Assembly: GCA_965656535.1 (NCBI GenBank)
Contig: CBFHKX010000006.1
Location: 1 to 64,000, forward strand
Length of the DNA: 64,000 bases
Origin: Lishizhenia sp965656535
GTDB lineage: Bacteria > Bacteroidota > Bacteroidia > Flavobacteriales_D > Crocinitomicaceae
Reading direction: 5' to 3'
Shown here: in pieces, positions 53,798 through 63,030 of the stretch
Layout of the letters: every line of letters starts with the position of its first letter
How positions within the stretch are numbered: the stretch's first letter is position 1
The notes under the pieces: generated by a model
Told to the model about the DNA's origin: nothing
Databases searched by the model: none
What the model saw: only the letters and a program-made list of their open reading frames with translations
Program-made: the position numbers and the translations under genes

Positions 53798-54832
53798 TTG
53801 AGAAAGTCAAAACCCATACATGTAATACTGGCAGGAAGCTTCATTGTTTTTTTTCTGCTATTGCTTTGTTTCGCAATTTTAAAAGCGAGCGGTACATCTA
53901 TTTCTCTGCTTCAAATCTTTTTGACTAGTATAGGAATTAGCGTTGCTTGTTTTATTGTTTTCTATCTTTTGGTAGAACGTTTTATTAGTTCAAAAATAAA
54001 AGTACTGTATAGAAGCATTAGAAAATCTAAAATAACAGACCAAAACGCTTCGGTTTCTATGTACAAAGACGTTTTGGCTAACGCAGCAGACGACACAAAA
54101 AAATGGGCCGACGAAAGAAACTCAGAAATTTCAAAACTGAAAGAGCAAGAAGCATTTAGACGTGAATTCTTAGGGAATTTAGCCCATGAATTAAAAACAC
54201 CGGTATTCAGTATACAAGGCTACATCTTAACACTACTAGAAGGTGGTTTAGAAGACGAAACAGTAAACAGGTCATTTTTAGAACGCGCCTCAAAAGCAAC
54301 AGACAGAATGGCGTCTATCTTAGAAGATTTAGACGAAATAACCAAAATGGAAGTTGACAGAGTAGAATTAAATATAACTAAGTTTGACCTAATCGATTTG
54401 GCACAAGAAGTAATGGAATCTTTGGAAATGCCGGCAAAAGACAAACAAATAACCTTGCGCTTTAATAAAGACTATGACCCAATAGAAGTATTAGCAGATA
54501 GAGGTAAAATAGGTCAAGTACTCACCAACCTTATCTCTAACTCAATTGCATATGGTAATGAATCTGGCAGAACTCAGGTTAAATTTTATTACATGGATGA
54601 AGCCATTATGTGTGAAGTAGCAGATAATGGTCCGGGTATTGAGGAACACTTATTACCCAGATTATTTGAACGATTCTATCGTGTTGAGCAATCAAGAAAC
54701 CGAAATGAAGGAGGCTCTGGCTTAGGATTGGCAATAGTAAAGCATATTATTGAGAGTCACGAACAAACCATAAATGTAAGAAGTACAATCAATGTTGGCT
54801 GCACATTTTCATTCACATTAAAATTGGCTTAG
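53798..54832 (+). CDS. Sensor histidine kinase
   Basis: 344 aa with two membrane helices (about 10-30 and 38-58), almost no periplasmic loop between them, and a short linker. The phosphorylated His130 is in NLAHELKTPV, followed by N-box NLISNSIAYG, G1 DNGPGIE, F-box LFERFYRV and G2 GGSGLGLAIVKHI. It starts with TTG two bases after the regulator stop; no ATG is available before the first helix. The absence of a sensor loop suggests it senses through the membrane or a partner protein, as PhoR-type kinases do. It overlaps the next gene by 15 bases at the 3' end. Confidence 0.9.
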   Translation: MRKSKPIHVILAGSFIVFFLLLLCFAILKASGTSISLLQIFLTSIGISVACFIVFYLLVERFISSKIKVLYRSIRKSKITDQNASVSMYKDVLANAADDTKKWADERNSEISKLKEQEAFRREFLGNLAHELKTPVFSIQGYILTLLEGGLEDETVNRSFLERASKATDRMASILEDLDEITKMEVDRVELNITKFDLIDLAQEVMESLEMPAKDKQITLRFNKDYDPIEVLADRGKIGQVLTNLISNSIAYGNESGRTQVKFYYMDEAIMCEVADNGPGIEEHLLPRLFERFYRVEQSRNRNEGGSGLGLAIVKHIIESHEQTINVRSTINVGCTFSFTLKLA

Positions 54833-55816
54833 ATCTAATGCTCTAAATTCATCTTCATTATAAAAATTCCATTTTTGATGATTTTTATGATAAGAAGAGA
54901 GGTAAAGCTGTTCTTTCTGTCCGTTAGTAGGAATCAACAAGGCTTTTTTATTGAGAATAGTCAAATCCATAAACGTAGTATATCCTGCTCTAGAAATAAC
55001 AAACTCCGTTTCATTTAACACCTGCTCCATTTTGCTGTGACTCGGATTTACTAGTACTATACAATTATTTAAATTTCGAAAAGAACGTTTAGCTAAATCT
55101 GTATTAGAGACAATCACACAAGGATGATTTGAAACCATCAGCTTGTTCTTAACCTCGTCAAAAAAGTCTTCTGAATACGGCTTGGGACCAGAAATAATAG
55201 CGGTAAATTTATACCTAAACGAAGGCACTTCTTTTAGATTAAACCGACTCAAAATACCCAAATAACTACAATTGTTTTTTGCATAAGACAGCTTTCCTGC
55301 AAGCGGATTCTTTGAAGAATCATACACCCAAGTGCTATCAAACTTTTGAATAAAATAACGATTAATAATCTGCCCAACTCGGAAAATCCCTTCTACTGGC
55401 AAAACCAACTGATGCGTAATAAATATGCTCGGAACCTTAGGACTCTTAAATCCATATCTTTGATCAGAAAGAATCAGGTCTGGATTGAAAATTGAGACAT
55501 ATCGACTCACTTCCAATTTCTCTTCCTGTAAACGTTTTCGAAGCTTCGTAAAAGATCGCATTAAATCTCCCTCCCACCTTCCATTTCCTCGAAAAACAAA
55601 AGGATAACCTTGGTGTGTTACATACCACAAGGAAGGAAAAAAAGTGCGAAACATTTCTTCTTGCTGTTCATCGCAACAGATAATTACTTCATTCTTGTTT
55701 TCCAACAACCTCTCTATCAATGGAACGCAGCGCATAACATGACCCAATCCCCAATTCAACGGACTAATTAGCACGCGTTTATTTTTAACCGAAGACAGAG
55801 AAATATTCAAATCCAA
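54818..55816 (-). CDS. Glycosyltransferase family 28-like protein
   Basis: 332 aa with LISPLNWGLGHVMRCVPLIERLL (about 17-39), the N-terminal sequence of MurG-like GT28 proteins found in Bacteroidota, and a C-terminal half with EFVISRAGYTTFMDLTILNKKALLIPTNGQKEQ (about 273-305), the nucleotide-sugar site. The acceptor is unknown. No ATG occurs near the expected start; TTG 55816 is the best candidate, which places the family start 16 residues in. The 3' end overlaps the histidine kinase. Confidence 0.75.
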   Translation of the reverse strand: MDLNISLSSVKNKRVLISPLNWGLGHVMRCVPLIERLLENKNEVIICCDEQQEEMFRTFFPSLWYVTHQGYPFVFRGNGRWEGDLMRSFTKLRKRLQEEKLEVSRYVSIFNPDLILSDQRYGFKSPKVPSIFITHQLVLPVEGIFRVGQIINRYFIQKFDSTWVYDSSKNPLAGKLSYAKNNCSYLGILSRFNLKEVPSFRYKFTAIISGPKPYSEDFFDEVKNKLMVSNHPCVIVSNTDLAKRSFRNLNNCIVLVNPSHSKMEQVLNETEFVISRAGYTTFMDLTILNKKALLIPTNGQKEQLYLSSYHKNHQKWNFYNEDEFRALDLSQF

Positions 55817-55827
55817 ATTAAGATGTT

Positions 55828-55835
55828 TATTTTTG
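55828..55835 (+). promoter_or_regulatory. TAnnTTTG element for trmB
   Basis: TATTTTTG, 20 bases before ATG 55856. Confidence 0.5.
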
Positions 55836-55855
55836 CACTTCCAAATTAGGAAAAA

Positions 55856-56533
55856 ATGGCAAAGAACAAGCTTAGAAGGTTTAATGAAATGAAAGAAATG
55901 TCTAACGTTTTTGAACCAACAATGGAATCAATTAAGTCGGACAGCTTTGAATTGAAAGGAAAATGGAATGAAAAACACTTTAAAAACGACCACCCGATTG
56001 TTCTTGAACTCGGATGTGGTAAAGGAGAATATTCTGTTGGACTAGCCAGAAAGTATCCTAATAAGAATTTTATTGGTGTAGACATCAAAGGAGCTAGAAT
56101 GTGGGTTGGAGCCAACGAAGCAAAAGATGAAAACTTGGATAATGTTGCTTTTTTAAGAACCAAAATAGACTTTATTAGTAATTTCTTTGAGAACAACGAA
56201 GTAGACGAGATTTGGTTAACCTTTAGCGATCCACAACCCAACAAACCAAATAAACGTTTAACTTCTAGAATTTTCATAGAGCGCTACATGAAGATTTTGA
56301 AAAAAAATGGATTTATACATCTTAAGACAGACTCAAATATCTTATTTGAATCCACTGAAGAACAAATTGCTGAACACAACTATCCAACAGACTTTTTCAC
56401 TTGGGATCTGTATGGTGACGTTACCAAACTACCCGAAGAAGTACAAGATATTATGCACATAAAAACGCACTACGAAGAACTTTTTACGCGCAGAGGGTCA
56501 CAAATAAAATATTGCAAATTCAAAATTCACTAA
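55856..56533 (+). CDS. trmB: tRNA (guanine-N7-)-methyltransferase
   Basis: Methylates G46 of tRNA. The 225-aa protein has the SAM motif LELGCGKGEYSVGLA (about 49-63), the GVDIKGARMW segment and the signature TFSDPQPNKPNKRLTS (about 123-138), all typical of TrmB. The small ATL gene follows after three bases. Confidence 0.96.
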   Translation: MAKNKLRRFNEMKEMSNVFEPTMESIKSDSFELKGKWNEKHFKNDHPIVLELGCGKGEYSVGLARKYPNKNFIGVDIKGARMWVGANEAKDENLDNVAFLRTKIDFISNFFENNEVDEIWLTFSDPQPNKPNKRLTSRIFIERYMKILKKNGFIHLKTDSNILFESTEEQIAEHNYPTDFFTWDLYGDVTKLPEEVQDIMHIKTHYEELFTRRGSQIKYCKFKIH

Positions 56534-56536
56534 ATT

Positions 56537-56890
56537 TTGAAACCAATAAAACACTCAGATAAAAACCGCGATTTCTTTGACCAAGTGTATCAAGTGGTAA
56601 AACTTATTCCAAAAGGAAGAGTTACTAGTTATGGAGCTATTGCGAAATATTTAAGTACCGCAAGCGCTTCCAGAATGGTCGGATGGGCAATGAATGCATC
56701 ACACAATAATCCAGAAATACCAGCTCATCGTGTGGTTAACAGAAATGGGTTACTTACTGGAAAAATGCATTTTTCTACACCTTATGAGATGGAAGAAAAA
56801 TTAAAGCAAGAAGGCATAAAAGTAGAAAATGACAAAATAATACACTTTGAACAATACTTCTGGAATCCAAGAAAAGAACTCGAACTTTAA
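56537..56890 (+). CDS. Alkyltransferase-like protein (ATL), MGMT relative without active Cys
   Basis: 117 aa of the Ogt/MGMT DNA-binding fold. The family PCHR active site reads PAHR (62-65) here, so Cys is replaced by Ala63 and it cannot take up the alkyl group. ATL proteins of this sort bind O6-alkylguanine and hand the lesion to nucleotide excision repair. The helix-turn-helix SYGAIAKYL (about 36-44) with RMVGWAM and the RNGLLTGKMHF tail are present. It starts with TTG three bases after trmB, and its stop overlaps a convergent lipoprotein gene. Confidence 0.85.
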   Translation: MKPIKHSDKNRDFFDQVYQVVKLIPKGRVTSYGAIAKYLSTASASRMVGWAMNASHNNPEIPAHRVVNRNGLLTGKMHFSTPYEMEEKLKQEGIKVENDKIIHFEQYFWNPRKELEL

Positions 56891-57114
56891 GGAATTAAGG
56901 CCAACTCTTTCAAAAATGTAGCTTTTGAGCCAGAAAGCTCTGCACAAAAATAAATCTGCTCTTCGATCGCCTTTACCGTTGACATATCCAAACTATCACG
57001 CCGAATCGTTAACTTATGCTTGTGTTGTATTGCTGACTGCATTTGCCTATCATATTCCGATTGACAAGAGAACAGCAAACATACCCAAAGAGAAACAAAT
57101 AGTAGTAATTTCAT
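56887..57114 (-). CDS. Small lipoprotein
   Basis: 75 aa with a lipoprotein signal ending at Cys17 (CLLFSCQS). The mature part is short, polar and helical with Cys at position 57. No family is recognised. It overlaps the ATL gene by the shared bases TTAA. Confidence 0.65.
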   Translation of the reverse strand: MKLLLFVSLWVCLLFSCQSEYDRQMQSAIQHKHKLTIRRDSLDMSTVKAIEEQIYFCAELSGSKATFLKELALIP

Positions 57115-57278
57115 AATGTAGTAGAACTTAAAAACACTGCAACCAACAGCATTTTTAATCGATTAATGTCGTAAAAGTAATAAAACTAATTTACTCTATT
57201 ACATTTTTTTGAAGAACGGCATTATCTTTACCAAAGATTACTCAATAAATAAGCATTACCAAAAAAACACTTTCATCT

Positions 57279-58292
57279 ATGATATTTGTAACTGGCGGAA
57301 CAGGTTTAATCGGATCACATCTATTGTACTTACTATGTAAAACAGAAACCACCCGTATAAAGGCTATTTATCGAGACGAATCAAAGATTAAAAACGTAAA
57401 AAAAGTTTTTGAACACTACGACAGTGTCGCTGGATCAGAGTTATTTAAAAAAATTGATTGGGCAGTTTGCGATATCTTAAACTTACCCGAATTGAAAGAA
57501 GAAATGACAGGAACAGAATATGTATATCACTGCGCAGCTCTCGTTTCATTTCGAAAAAAAGACTTCAGAAAACTCATACAAATCAATCGAATTGGAACAG
57601 CCAATATTGTAAACCTAAGTTTAGACCTAACGATTAAGAAACTATGTTATGTAAGCTCAACGGCTGCAATAGGAAAACCAATTAATACAGTAAGTAGAGA
57701 ACTTACAGAGGATGAAAAATGGAATCCCGACACAAAAGTAAGCGGATACTCTATGTCTAAACATTTGGCTGAAAAAGAAGTATGGCGTGGAATTGAAGAA
57801 GGATTGTCTGCAGTAATTGTGAACCCTAGTGTTGTTTTTGGCGCTGGTGATTGGAACGAAAGTTCACTAACTATTTTTAAAAATGTAAATAAAGGACTGG
57901 CTTTCTATCCACCTGGAGGAAATGCTTTTGTAGACGCAAGAGATGTAGTTTCCGTTATGATGAATTTAATGAGAAGCGATAGTAATGCAGAACGCTACTT
58001 GTGCATAGGAGAAAATGCTAGCTTCAAAAAAATGCTCTCTACTATTGCAACTGAACTGAATAAAAAACCACCAAGTATAAAAGTGGGAAAATTTTTAATG
58101 GGTATCGCCTGGCGCCTAGCTTGGTTGGTCAGCTTATTCAGTTCTAAACCAGCTTCACTTACAAAAGCTAGTATAAAATCTTCTTTTGAAACCACTCATT
58201 TCAGTAACGAAAAAGTAACAAAAGAACTATATTACACCTTTAAAAAACTGGATGAAATGATAGAGAATGCGGTAAAAGGAAAAATTAATTAA
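57279..58292 (+). CDS. NAD-dependent epimerase/reductase, extended SDR
   Basis: 337 aa of the extended short-chain dehydrogenase family, similar in layout to dihydroflavonol-4-reductase-like proteins. It has the cofactor motif TGGTGLIGSHL (5-15), YHCAALVSF (about 87-95), the Ser in YVSSTAA and the catalytic YSMSK (about 158-162). The substrate is unknown. Its stop overlaps the engB stop by eight bases. Confidence 0.85.
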   Translation: MIFVTGGTGLIGSHLLYLLCKTETTRIKAIYRDESKIKNVKKVFEHYDSVAGSELFKKIDWAVCDILNLPELKEEMTGTEYVYHCAALVSFRKKDFRKLIQINRIGTANIVNLSLDLTIKKLCYVSSTAAIGKPINTVSRELTEDEKWNPDTKVSGYSMSKHLAEKEVWRGIEEGLSAVIVNPSVVFGAGDWNESSLTIFKNVNKGLAFYPPGGNAFVDARDVVSVMMNLMRSDSNAERYLCIGENASFKKMLSTIATELNKKPPSIKVGKFLMGIAWRLAWLVSLFSSKPASLTKASIKSSFETTHFSNEKVTKELYYTFKKLDEMIENAVKGKIN

Positions 58293-58896
58293 ACTGCTCC
58301 TTCGCTGCTTGGTTTATCTGATCTATATAGTTTAGTAATTTCTCTTGACCAAATTTACTCGTTGCACTTGTTGTAAAAACCGGCGGTAATTCCTCCCAAA
58401 TTTTGAGCATCTCTTTCTTGTAAACAGCTAAATTCTTTTGTAACGCAGTTGAAGAGAGCTTATCTATCTTTGTAAAAACCATAGAAAAAGGAATCTCGTG
58501 GTGTCCGCACCAATTCATAAATTCTAAGTCTATTTTCTGTGGTGGTAACCTAGAATCAAGTAAAACAAACGTATTCATTAAATTCTCTCTATCAACCAAG
58601 TATTCCTGTATAAACTGTGTCCACTTAAACCTATTTTCTTTAGACGTTTTAGCGTAACCGTAACCAGGCAAATCTACCAAGTACCAATCCTGATTAATTT
58701 CAAAATGATTTATCAATTGAGTTTTACCTGGTTTACCAGATGTTTTAGCCAGCTTACTAAATCCAGTAAGCATGTTAATTAAAGAAGATTTCCCAACGTT
58801 AGATCTACCGATAAAAGCATACTCTGGCTTACTTGGAGCCGGACATTTATCTACTTCCGTATTACTAATCACAAAATTTGCTTCTTTAATTTTCAT
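58285..58896 (-). CDS. engB: Ribosome biogenesis GTP-binding protein EngB (YsxC/YihA)
   Basis: A small GTPase needed for 50S subunit assembly. The 203-aa protein has the P-loop GRSNVGKSS, the KTSGKPGKTQLINHF G2 segment, DLPGYGYAK (G3), TKIDK (G4) and a C-terminal TSATSKFG (G5). I chose ATG 58896, because the family starts there and a TAnnTTTG promoter lies between it and an in-frame ATG at 58929. It is divergent from the mraZ cluster. Confidence 0.95.
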   Translation of the reverse strand: MKIKEANFVISNTEVDKCPAPSKPEYAFIGRSNVGKSSLINMLTGFSKLAKTSGKPGKTQLINHFEINQDWYLVDLPGYGYAKTSKENRFKWTQFIQEYLVDRENLMNTFVLLDSRLPPQKIDLEFMNWCGHHEIPFSMVFTKIDKLSSTALQKNLAVYKKEMLKIWEELPPVFTTSATSKFGQEKLLNYIDQINQAAKEQFN

Positions 58897-58909
58897 GCAT
58901 TTTTTTTTG

Positions 58910-58917
58910 CAAAGATA
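58910..58917 (-). promoter_or_regulatory. TAnnTTTG element for engB
   Basis: Minus strand TATCTTTG, 13 bases before the ATG at 58896. Confidence 0.55.
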
Positions 58918-58992
58918 AGCAAATTTCAAGGCTTATAATCTTCTATTTCGCTAAAGGTGAAAACGAATATTTTTTCAACAAAAAATTTAATT

Positions 58993-59006
58993 ACCACTTT
59001 TTACCA
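58993..59006 (-). promoter_or_regulatory. MraZ-box-like pair, distal
   Basis: On the minus strand two TGGT motifs (59006-59003 and 58996-58993) are spaced 10 bases apart, the spacing of known MraZ operator repeats (TGGG-type units every 10 bases). Confidence 0.35.
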
Positions 59007-59113
59007 CCATTCTAAAACACACCTAAAACTCAACAAATACAAGTCTTTTTAAAAAACAATGTAACCTAAACTATCTAACATACGTATCAAGTTATTAACA
59101 AGTAGTAATTAAG

Positions 59114-59127
59114 TGGTAAAATGTGGG
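59114..59127 (+). promoter_or_regulatory. MraZ-box-like pair, proximal to mraZ
   Basis: TGGT (59114-59117) and TGGG (59124-59127) lie 10 bases apart, 36 bases before ATG 59163 and just upstream of a TATTTTTA element. This agrees with MraZ repressing its own operon by binding such repeats in other bacteria. Confidence 0.42.
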
Positions 59128-59162
59128 ATTATTTCTAGTATTTTTACCCATTATTAACTGTC

Positions 59163-59624
59163 ATGTCAGGATTAGTAGGAGAATACGAAGTAAAATTGGA
59201 CGCGAAAGGTCGTTTCCTGTTTCCATCAGATTTGAGGAAGCAACTTTCTCCTGCTGCCCAAGAAAAATTCATGTTAAACAAAGGTTTTGAAGATTGCTTA
59301 ACATTATTCCCGATGAATGAATGGGAGAAATTAAGCGCTAAATTGAGTAAGCTCAATTTATTCAAACCACAAAACAGAATGTTTTATAGACTCTTTCATC
59401 AAGGTGCAAAAAACACTGCGCTAGATAGTGCTGGAAGAATAAACATTCCTGTTACACACATGGAAAAAGTTGGTTTACAAAAAGAAATCGTTTTGATTGC
59501 TTATAACGACCGAGTTGAGATCTGGGATAGAGCCAAGTACTTCGAAATTATCGAAGACAACATGACAGATTTTGCTGATTTAGCAAATGAAGTAATGGGT
59601 GATATTGGAGATGACATTGAATAA
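59163..59624 (+). CDS. mraZ: Transcriptional regulator MraZ
   Basis: 153 aa, first gene of the division/cell wall cluster. It has two SpoVT/AbrB-like swapped-hairpin halves: the first with GEYEVKLDAKGRFLFPSDLR (6-25) and the second with ALDSAGRINIP (about 80-90). MraZ forms a ring that binds repeats upstream of its own gene and represses the cluster. Its end overlaps rsmH by 14 bases. Confidence 0.95.
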   Translation: MSGLVGEYEVKLDAKGRFLFPSDLRKQLSPAAQEKFMLNKGFEDCLTLFPMNEWEKLSAKLSKLNLFKPQNRMFYRLFHQGAKNTALDSAGRINIPVTHMEKVGLQKEIVLIAYNDRVEIWDRAKYFEIIEDNMTDFADLANEVMGDIGDDIE

Positions 59625-60531
59625 AGACTACACATACCATAATCCAGTGATGCTCGCAGAGTGTTTGGAAGGCTTACGAATAAATCCGGAGGGAACTTAC
59701 ATTGATGTAACTTTTGGAGGTGGTGGTCATTCCAAAGCTATCTTTGAGCAACTTACAACAGGAACACTTATTTCTTTTGATCAAGACCCTGATGCAAAAA
59801 AGAACGCTTGGACAGCTCCAAACTTTCATTTTATCGCTTCTAACTTCGCGTTCATTAAAAACCACTTACGTTTTTTAGGTATTGAAAAGGTAGACGGAAT
59901 CCTTGCAGATCTTGGTGTCTCATCTCATCAATTCGATGAAGGCGAACGCGGTTTTTCTATTCGAGGAGATTTTCCTTTAGATATGCGTATGAATCAGTCA
60001 TCAGATATCGACGCTAAAAAAATTGTAAACGAATATTCAGAAGAAGAACTCATTTCAATCCTTAGAAAATACGGCGAAGTTGAGCGACCAGGTAAAATTG
60101 CAGGAACTATTGTACGAGCAAGAAGCAAAGGCAGCTTAAAAAGAACTGGAGAGCTAAACGAAATTCTTACACCTATAGCTCCTAAAAGGAAAGAAAATAA
60201 ATTTTTAGCGCAAATCTATCAAGCCATAAGGATAGAGGTTAACAATGAAATGGATGTTTTGGAGAAGTTTCTACTCCAAACTTCAGACGTACTTAAACCG
60301 CAGGGAAGACTAGTGATAATGTCTTATCACTCCTTAGAAGATAGATTGGTAAAGAACTTTATGAAACGTGGAAGTTTTGATGGTAAAATAGAAAAAGACT
60401 TCTTTGGAAATGTACTTAAACCTTTTACTGAAATTAATAGAAAACCCATTTCACCAACAGAAGAAGAGCTGGAAATAAACAATAGATCAAGAAGTGCAAA
60501 ACTGAGAGTAGCCGAAAGAAACGATGGGTAA
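59611..60531 (+). CDS. rsmH: 16S rRNA (cytosine(1402)-N(4))-methyltransferase
   Basis: 306 aa. RsmH methylates C1402 of 16S rRNA. The SAM-binding DVTFGGGGHSKAI (32-44), DLGVSSHQFDEGERGFS and the later SYHSLEDRLVKNFM motif are diagnostic. ATG 59611 gives the family start; a GTG at 59599 is also in frame. It overlaps mraZ at the start and the FtsL-like gene at the end, as in a tight operon. Confidence 0.95.
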   Translation: MTLNKDYTYHNPVMLAECLEGLRINPEGTYIDVTFGGGGHSKAIFEQLTTGTLISFDQDPDAKKNAWTAPNFHFIASNFAFIKNHLRFLGIEKVDGILADLGVSSHQFDEGERGFSIRGDFPLDMRMNQSSDIDAKKIVNEYSEEELISILRKYGEVERPGKIAGTIVRARSKGSLKRTGELNEILTPIAPKRKENKFLAQIYQAIRIEVNNEMDVLEKFLLQTSDVLKPQGRLVIMSYHSLEDRLVKNFMKRGSFDGKIEKDFFGNVLKPFTEINRKPISPTEEELEINNRSRSAKLRVAERNDG

Positions 60532-60916
60532 TCAATTAAATAAAATATCGCCCAAAGAGTCTGCCGGTAAAACTACCCAGAAAAAGACGGAGAAAAAGAA
60601 CTCTAAAACACTTGCTCAAATTGTGAATGGAGATTTTTTAAAGAGAGATTTTGTACTCAACAACCTAACATACATCTTTTTTGTACTTGTTCTGCTCATC
60701 ATCTTGGTAGGAAAAGGCTATTACGTAAGTCAATTATCAAAAAACATAGAGAACACAGAGAAAGAAGTAAACCAAATGAATTCTGATTATGTAGAAGCGA
60801 AAGCTAAGTTGGAAGAGCAAACCAGAAGAGCAAAGTTAGTAGAGCAGCTTACACCACAAGGGTTAAAAGAAACATTAAAACCAACTAAAGTTATTCGAGT
60901 AGAGAAAGAAAAGTAA
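60524..60916 (+). CDS. FtsL-like cell division protein
   Basis: 130 aa with a basic N-terminal part, one membrane helix (about 48-66) and a coiled coil (about 67-105). Between rsmH and ftsI this position is that of ftsL in other bacteria, and the topology agrees with FtsL of the divisome. Sequence identity across FtsL proteins is low, so the call rests on topology and order. Its stop codon shares one base with the next start. Confidence 0.82.
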   Translation: MGNQLNKISPKESAGKTTQKKTEKKNSKTLAQIVNGDFLKRDFVLNNLTYIFFVLVLLIILVGKGYYVSQLSKNIENTEKEVNQMNSDYVEAKAKLEEQTRRAKLVEQLTPQGLKETLKPTKVIRVEKEK

Positions 60917-63030
60917 TGGAAATCAAAAAGAACATAATACTTAAAACGTATGTGATTTATATCGCATTTGTACTCATTATGATACTTGTTATCGTAAAAA
61001 GTGTTATGATACGATTTGATGGTAGAGAAAATGTTTTTTCTTCAAACTCGGATAAAATCGAATACCGAACGGCTGAAATAACACCGAGAAGAGGAGAAAT
61101 TCTTGATTGCAATCTTAGTCCGCTCGTCACCTCTGTTTCATTCTTTGACCTTTACATGGATACTAAAACTGTTAAAAAGGAGCTTTGGGTAGCGCAAATA
61201 AATGGCTTGTGCCAAGGTTTGTCAGAACTTTTCCCAGAAAGAAGCACACGAGAATGGTATGAATATTTGAACAATAGACGCAACAAAAATAAAGGTGCTC
61301 GTTATGTTTTAATTAATAAAGGAGTAACAAACGAGATTCGCCAAAAAGTAAGAAAACTACCAATTTTCAAAGAAGGACAGTATAAAGGAGGACTTATAGA
61401 CAGAGAGGAGACAATTGTAAGAAAACGGCCACATGAAATGCTTCTACAACGTACTTTAGGTTACGTAAAGCCTCCAAAAAAGAACCAAAATAAAGACACT
61501 CTTTTGGTAGGTATAGAAGGTGCTTATAACACATACTTAGAAGGCGAAGTAGGTCAAATTGTTCAACAAAAGATATCTGGTAGCTGGAAACCTACTGGAT
61601 CGGTAATTAAAGAGTCTGTAGAAGGAGCTGATGTAGTTACAACTATTGATAAAAACATCCAAGAAGTTGCTCATTCAGAACTACTTAACCAACTGAAAGA
61701 AAAAGGAGGGAGATATGGCGTTGCAATAGTAATGGAAGTGAAAACGGGATTCGTAAAAGCCATGGTAAACCTTAGCCAAGGAAAAGACAATGAGTACTAC
61801 GAATCTTACAACCATGCAATTGGTACAAAACAAGTACCTGGATCTACTTTTAAACTTGCCTCATTAATGGCTGCACTTGAAGATGGAAAAGTAAATATTA
61901 AAGACTCAGTAAACGCTGTAGGTAAATATGAGTTTTACGATAGAAGCTTAAATGATGACAATAAATACGGATATGGAACAATTACCCTCAAACATGCATT
62001 CGAAAAATCTTCGAACGTAATTGGTAAAGTAATTTTTGATGCCTATAGAAAAGAACCACAAGATTTTTTAAGTCGACTAGAATCATTCGGACTAACAGAA
62101 AAACTAGGCATAAATGTTTTAGGAGAAAAAAAACCATATCTCGCACAACCCGGAACAAAAGATTGGTGGGGAGGTTCGTTAGCCTGGATGTCTATCGGTT
62201 ACGAAGTACAACAAACACCACTTCAAACCTTAGCTTTCTACAATGCCGTTGCAAATAACGGAGCCTTTGTTCAGCCTCAATTTGCCTCAGAAATTAGACG
62301 CGGATCTCAAGTCATTGAAAAATACGACCCAATTGTTCTAAATGCCAAAGTATGTAGCGATAAAACCTTATCTATTTTACGAGACTGCTTAGAAGGAGTT
62401 GTAGAACATGGAACAGGGAAACAGCTTAAAAGCTCTTACTTTAAAATTGCCGGAAAAACTGGAACTGCAAAGATTGCACAAGGCAACCAAGGTTACGGCG
62501 TTGATGGAGAACAAAAATACATTGCGTCTTTTGTAGGCTATTTCCCAGCAGAAGAACCTGTGTACTCATGTATTGTGGTGGTGTCTGACCCAACTAAAGA
62601 TATCTACGGAGCTTCTGTGTCAGGAACGGTATTCGCTGCTATCGCAAACAAAGTTTACGCTACAAGTCTGCAGTATCAAAAAGCAATCAATGAAGGTAAA
62701 AGCTACAAGTCAGTTCCGTATTCAAAGGATGGAAATCGTTTTGACACTCAAGAAGTTCTTCAAACTCTAAAAATTAATAACTACAGTAAATACAGCTCTG
62801 AGTGGATCAGTACAAATCGTAAAGAAGACGGAATTATCCTAACACCGGTGAAAATTGAAAAAAACAAGGTGCCTAATGTTAAAGGAATGGGATTAAGAGA
62901 TGCACTTGTACTATTAGAAAAAACAGGAATGCAAGTAAGATCTACAGGATATGGAGCTGTTGCCAATCAATCTCTTGCACCAGGTTCAGCAGCAGTAGCA
63001 GGAGGAATAATAGAAATTGAATTAAGATAA
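60916..63030 (+). CDS. ftsI: Penicillin-binding protein with PASTA domain (FtsI/PBP3)
   Basis: 704-aa septal transpeptidase, anchored by one N-terminal helix (about 12-30). The dimerisation domain is followed by the transpeptidase with SxxK in PGSTFKLAS (about 307-315), SSN in KSSNVIGK (about 365) and KTG in AGKTGTAK (about 513). A PASTA domain closes the protein (about 650-704, VPNVKGMGLRDALVLLEKTG). The PASTA tail is known in FtsI of Bacteroidota. murE starts at the last base of the stop. Confidence 0.95.
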   Translation: MEIKKNIILKTYVIYIAFVLIMILVIVKSVMIRFDGRENVFSSNSDKIEYRTAEITPRRGEILDCNLSPLVTSVSFFDLYMDTKTVKKELWVAQINGLCQGLSELFPERSTREWYEYLNNRRNKNKGARYVLINKGVTNEIRQKVRKLPIFKEGQYKGGLIDREETIVRKRPHEMLLQRTLGYVKPPKKNQNKDTLLVGIEGAYNTYLEGEVGQIVQQKISGSWKPTGSVIKESVEGADVVTTIDKNIQEVAHSELLNQLKEKGGRYGVAIVMEVKTGFVKAMVNLSQGKDNEYYESYNHAIGTKQVPGSTFKLASLMAALEDGKVNIKDSVNAVGKYEFYDRSLNDDNKYGYGTITLKHAFEKSSNVIGKVIFDAYRKEPQDFLSRLESFGLTEKLGINVLGEKKPYLAQPGTKDWWGGSLAWMSIGYEVQQTPLQTLAFYNAVANNGAFVQPQFASEIRRGSQVIEKYDPIVLNAKVCSDKTLSILRDCLEGVVEHGTGKQLKSSYFKIAGKTGTAKIAQGNQGYGVDGEQKYIASFVGYFPAEEPVYSCIVVVSDPTKDIYGASVSGTVFAAIANKVYATSLQYQKAINEGKSYKSVPYSKDGNRFDTQEVLQTLKINNYSKYSSEWISTNRKEDGIILTPVKIEKNKVPNVKGMGLRDALVLLEKTGMQVRSTGYGAVANQSLAPGSAAVAGGIIEIELR

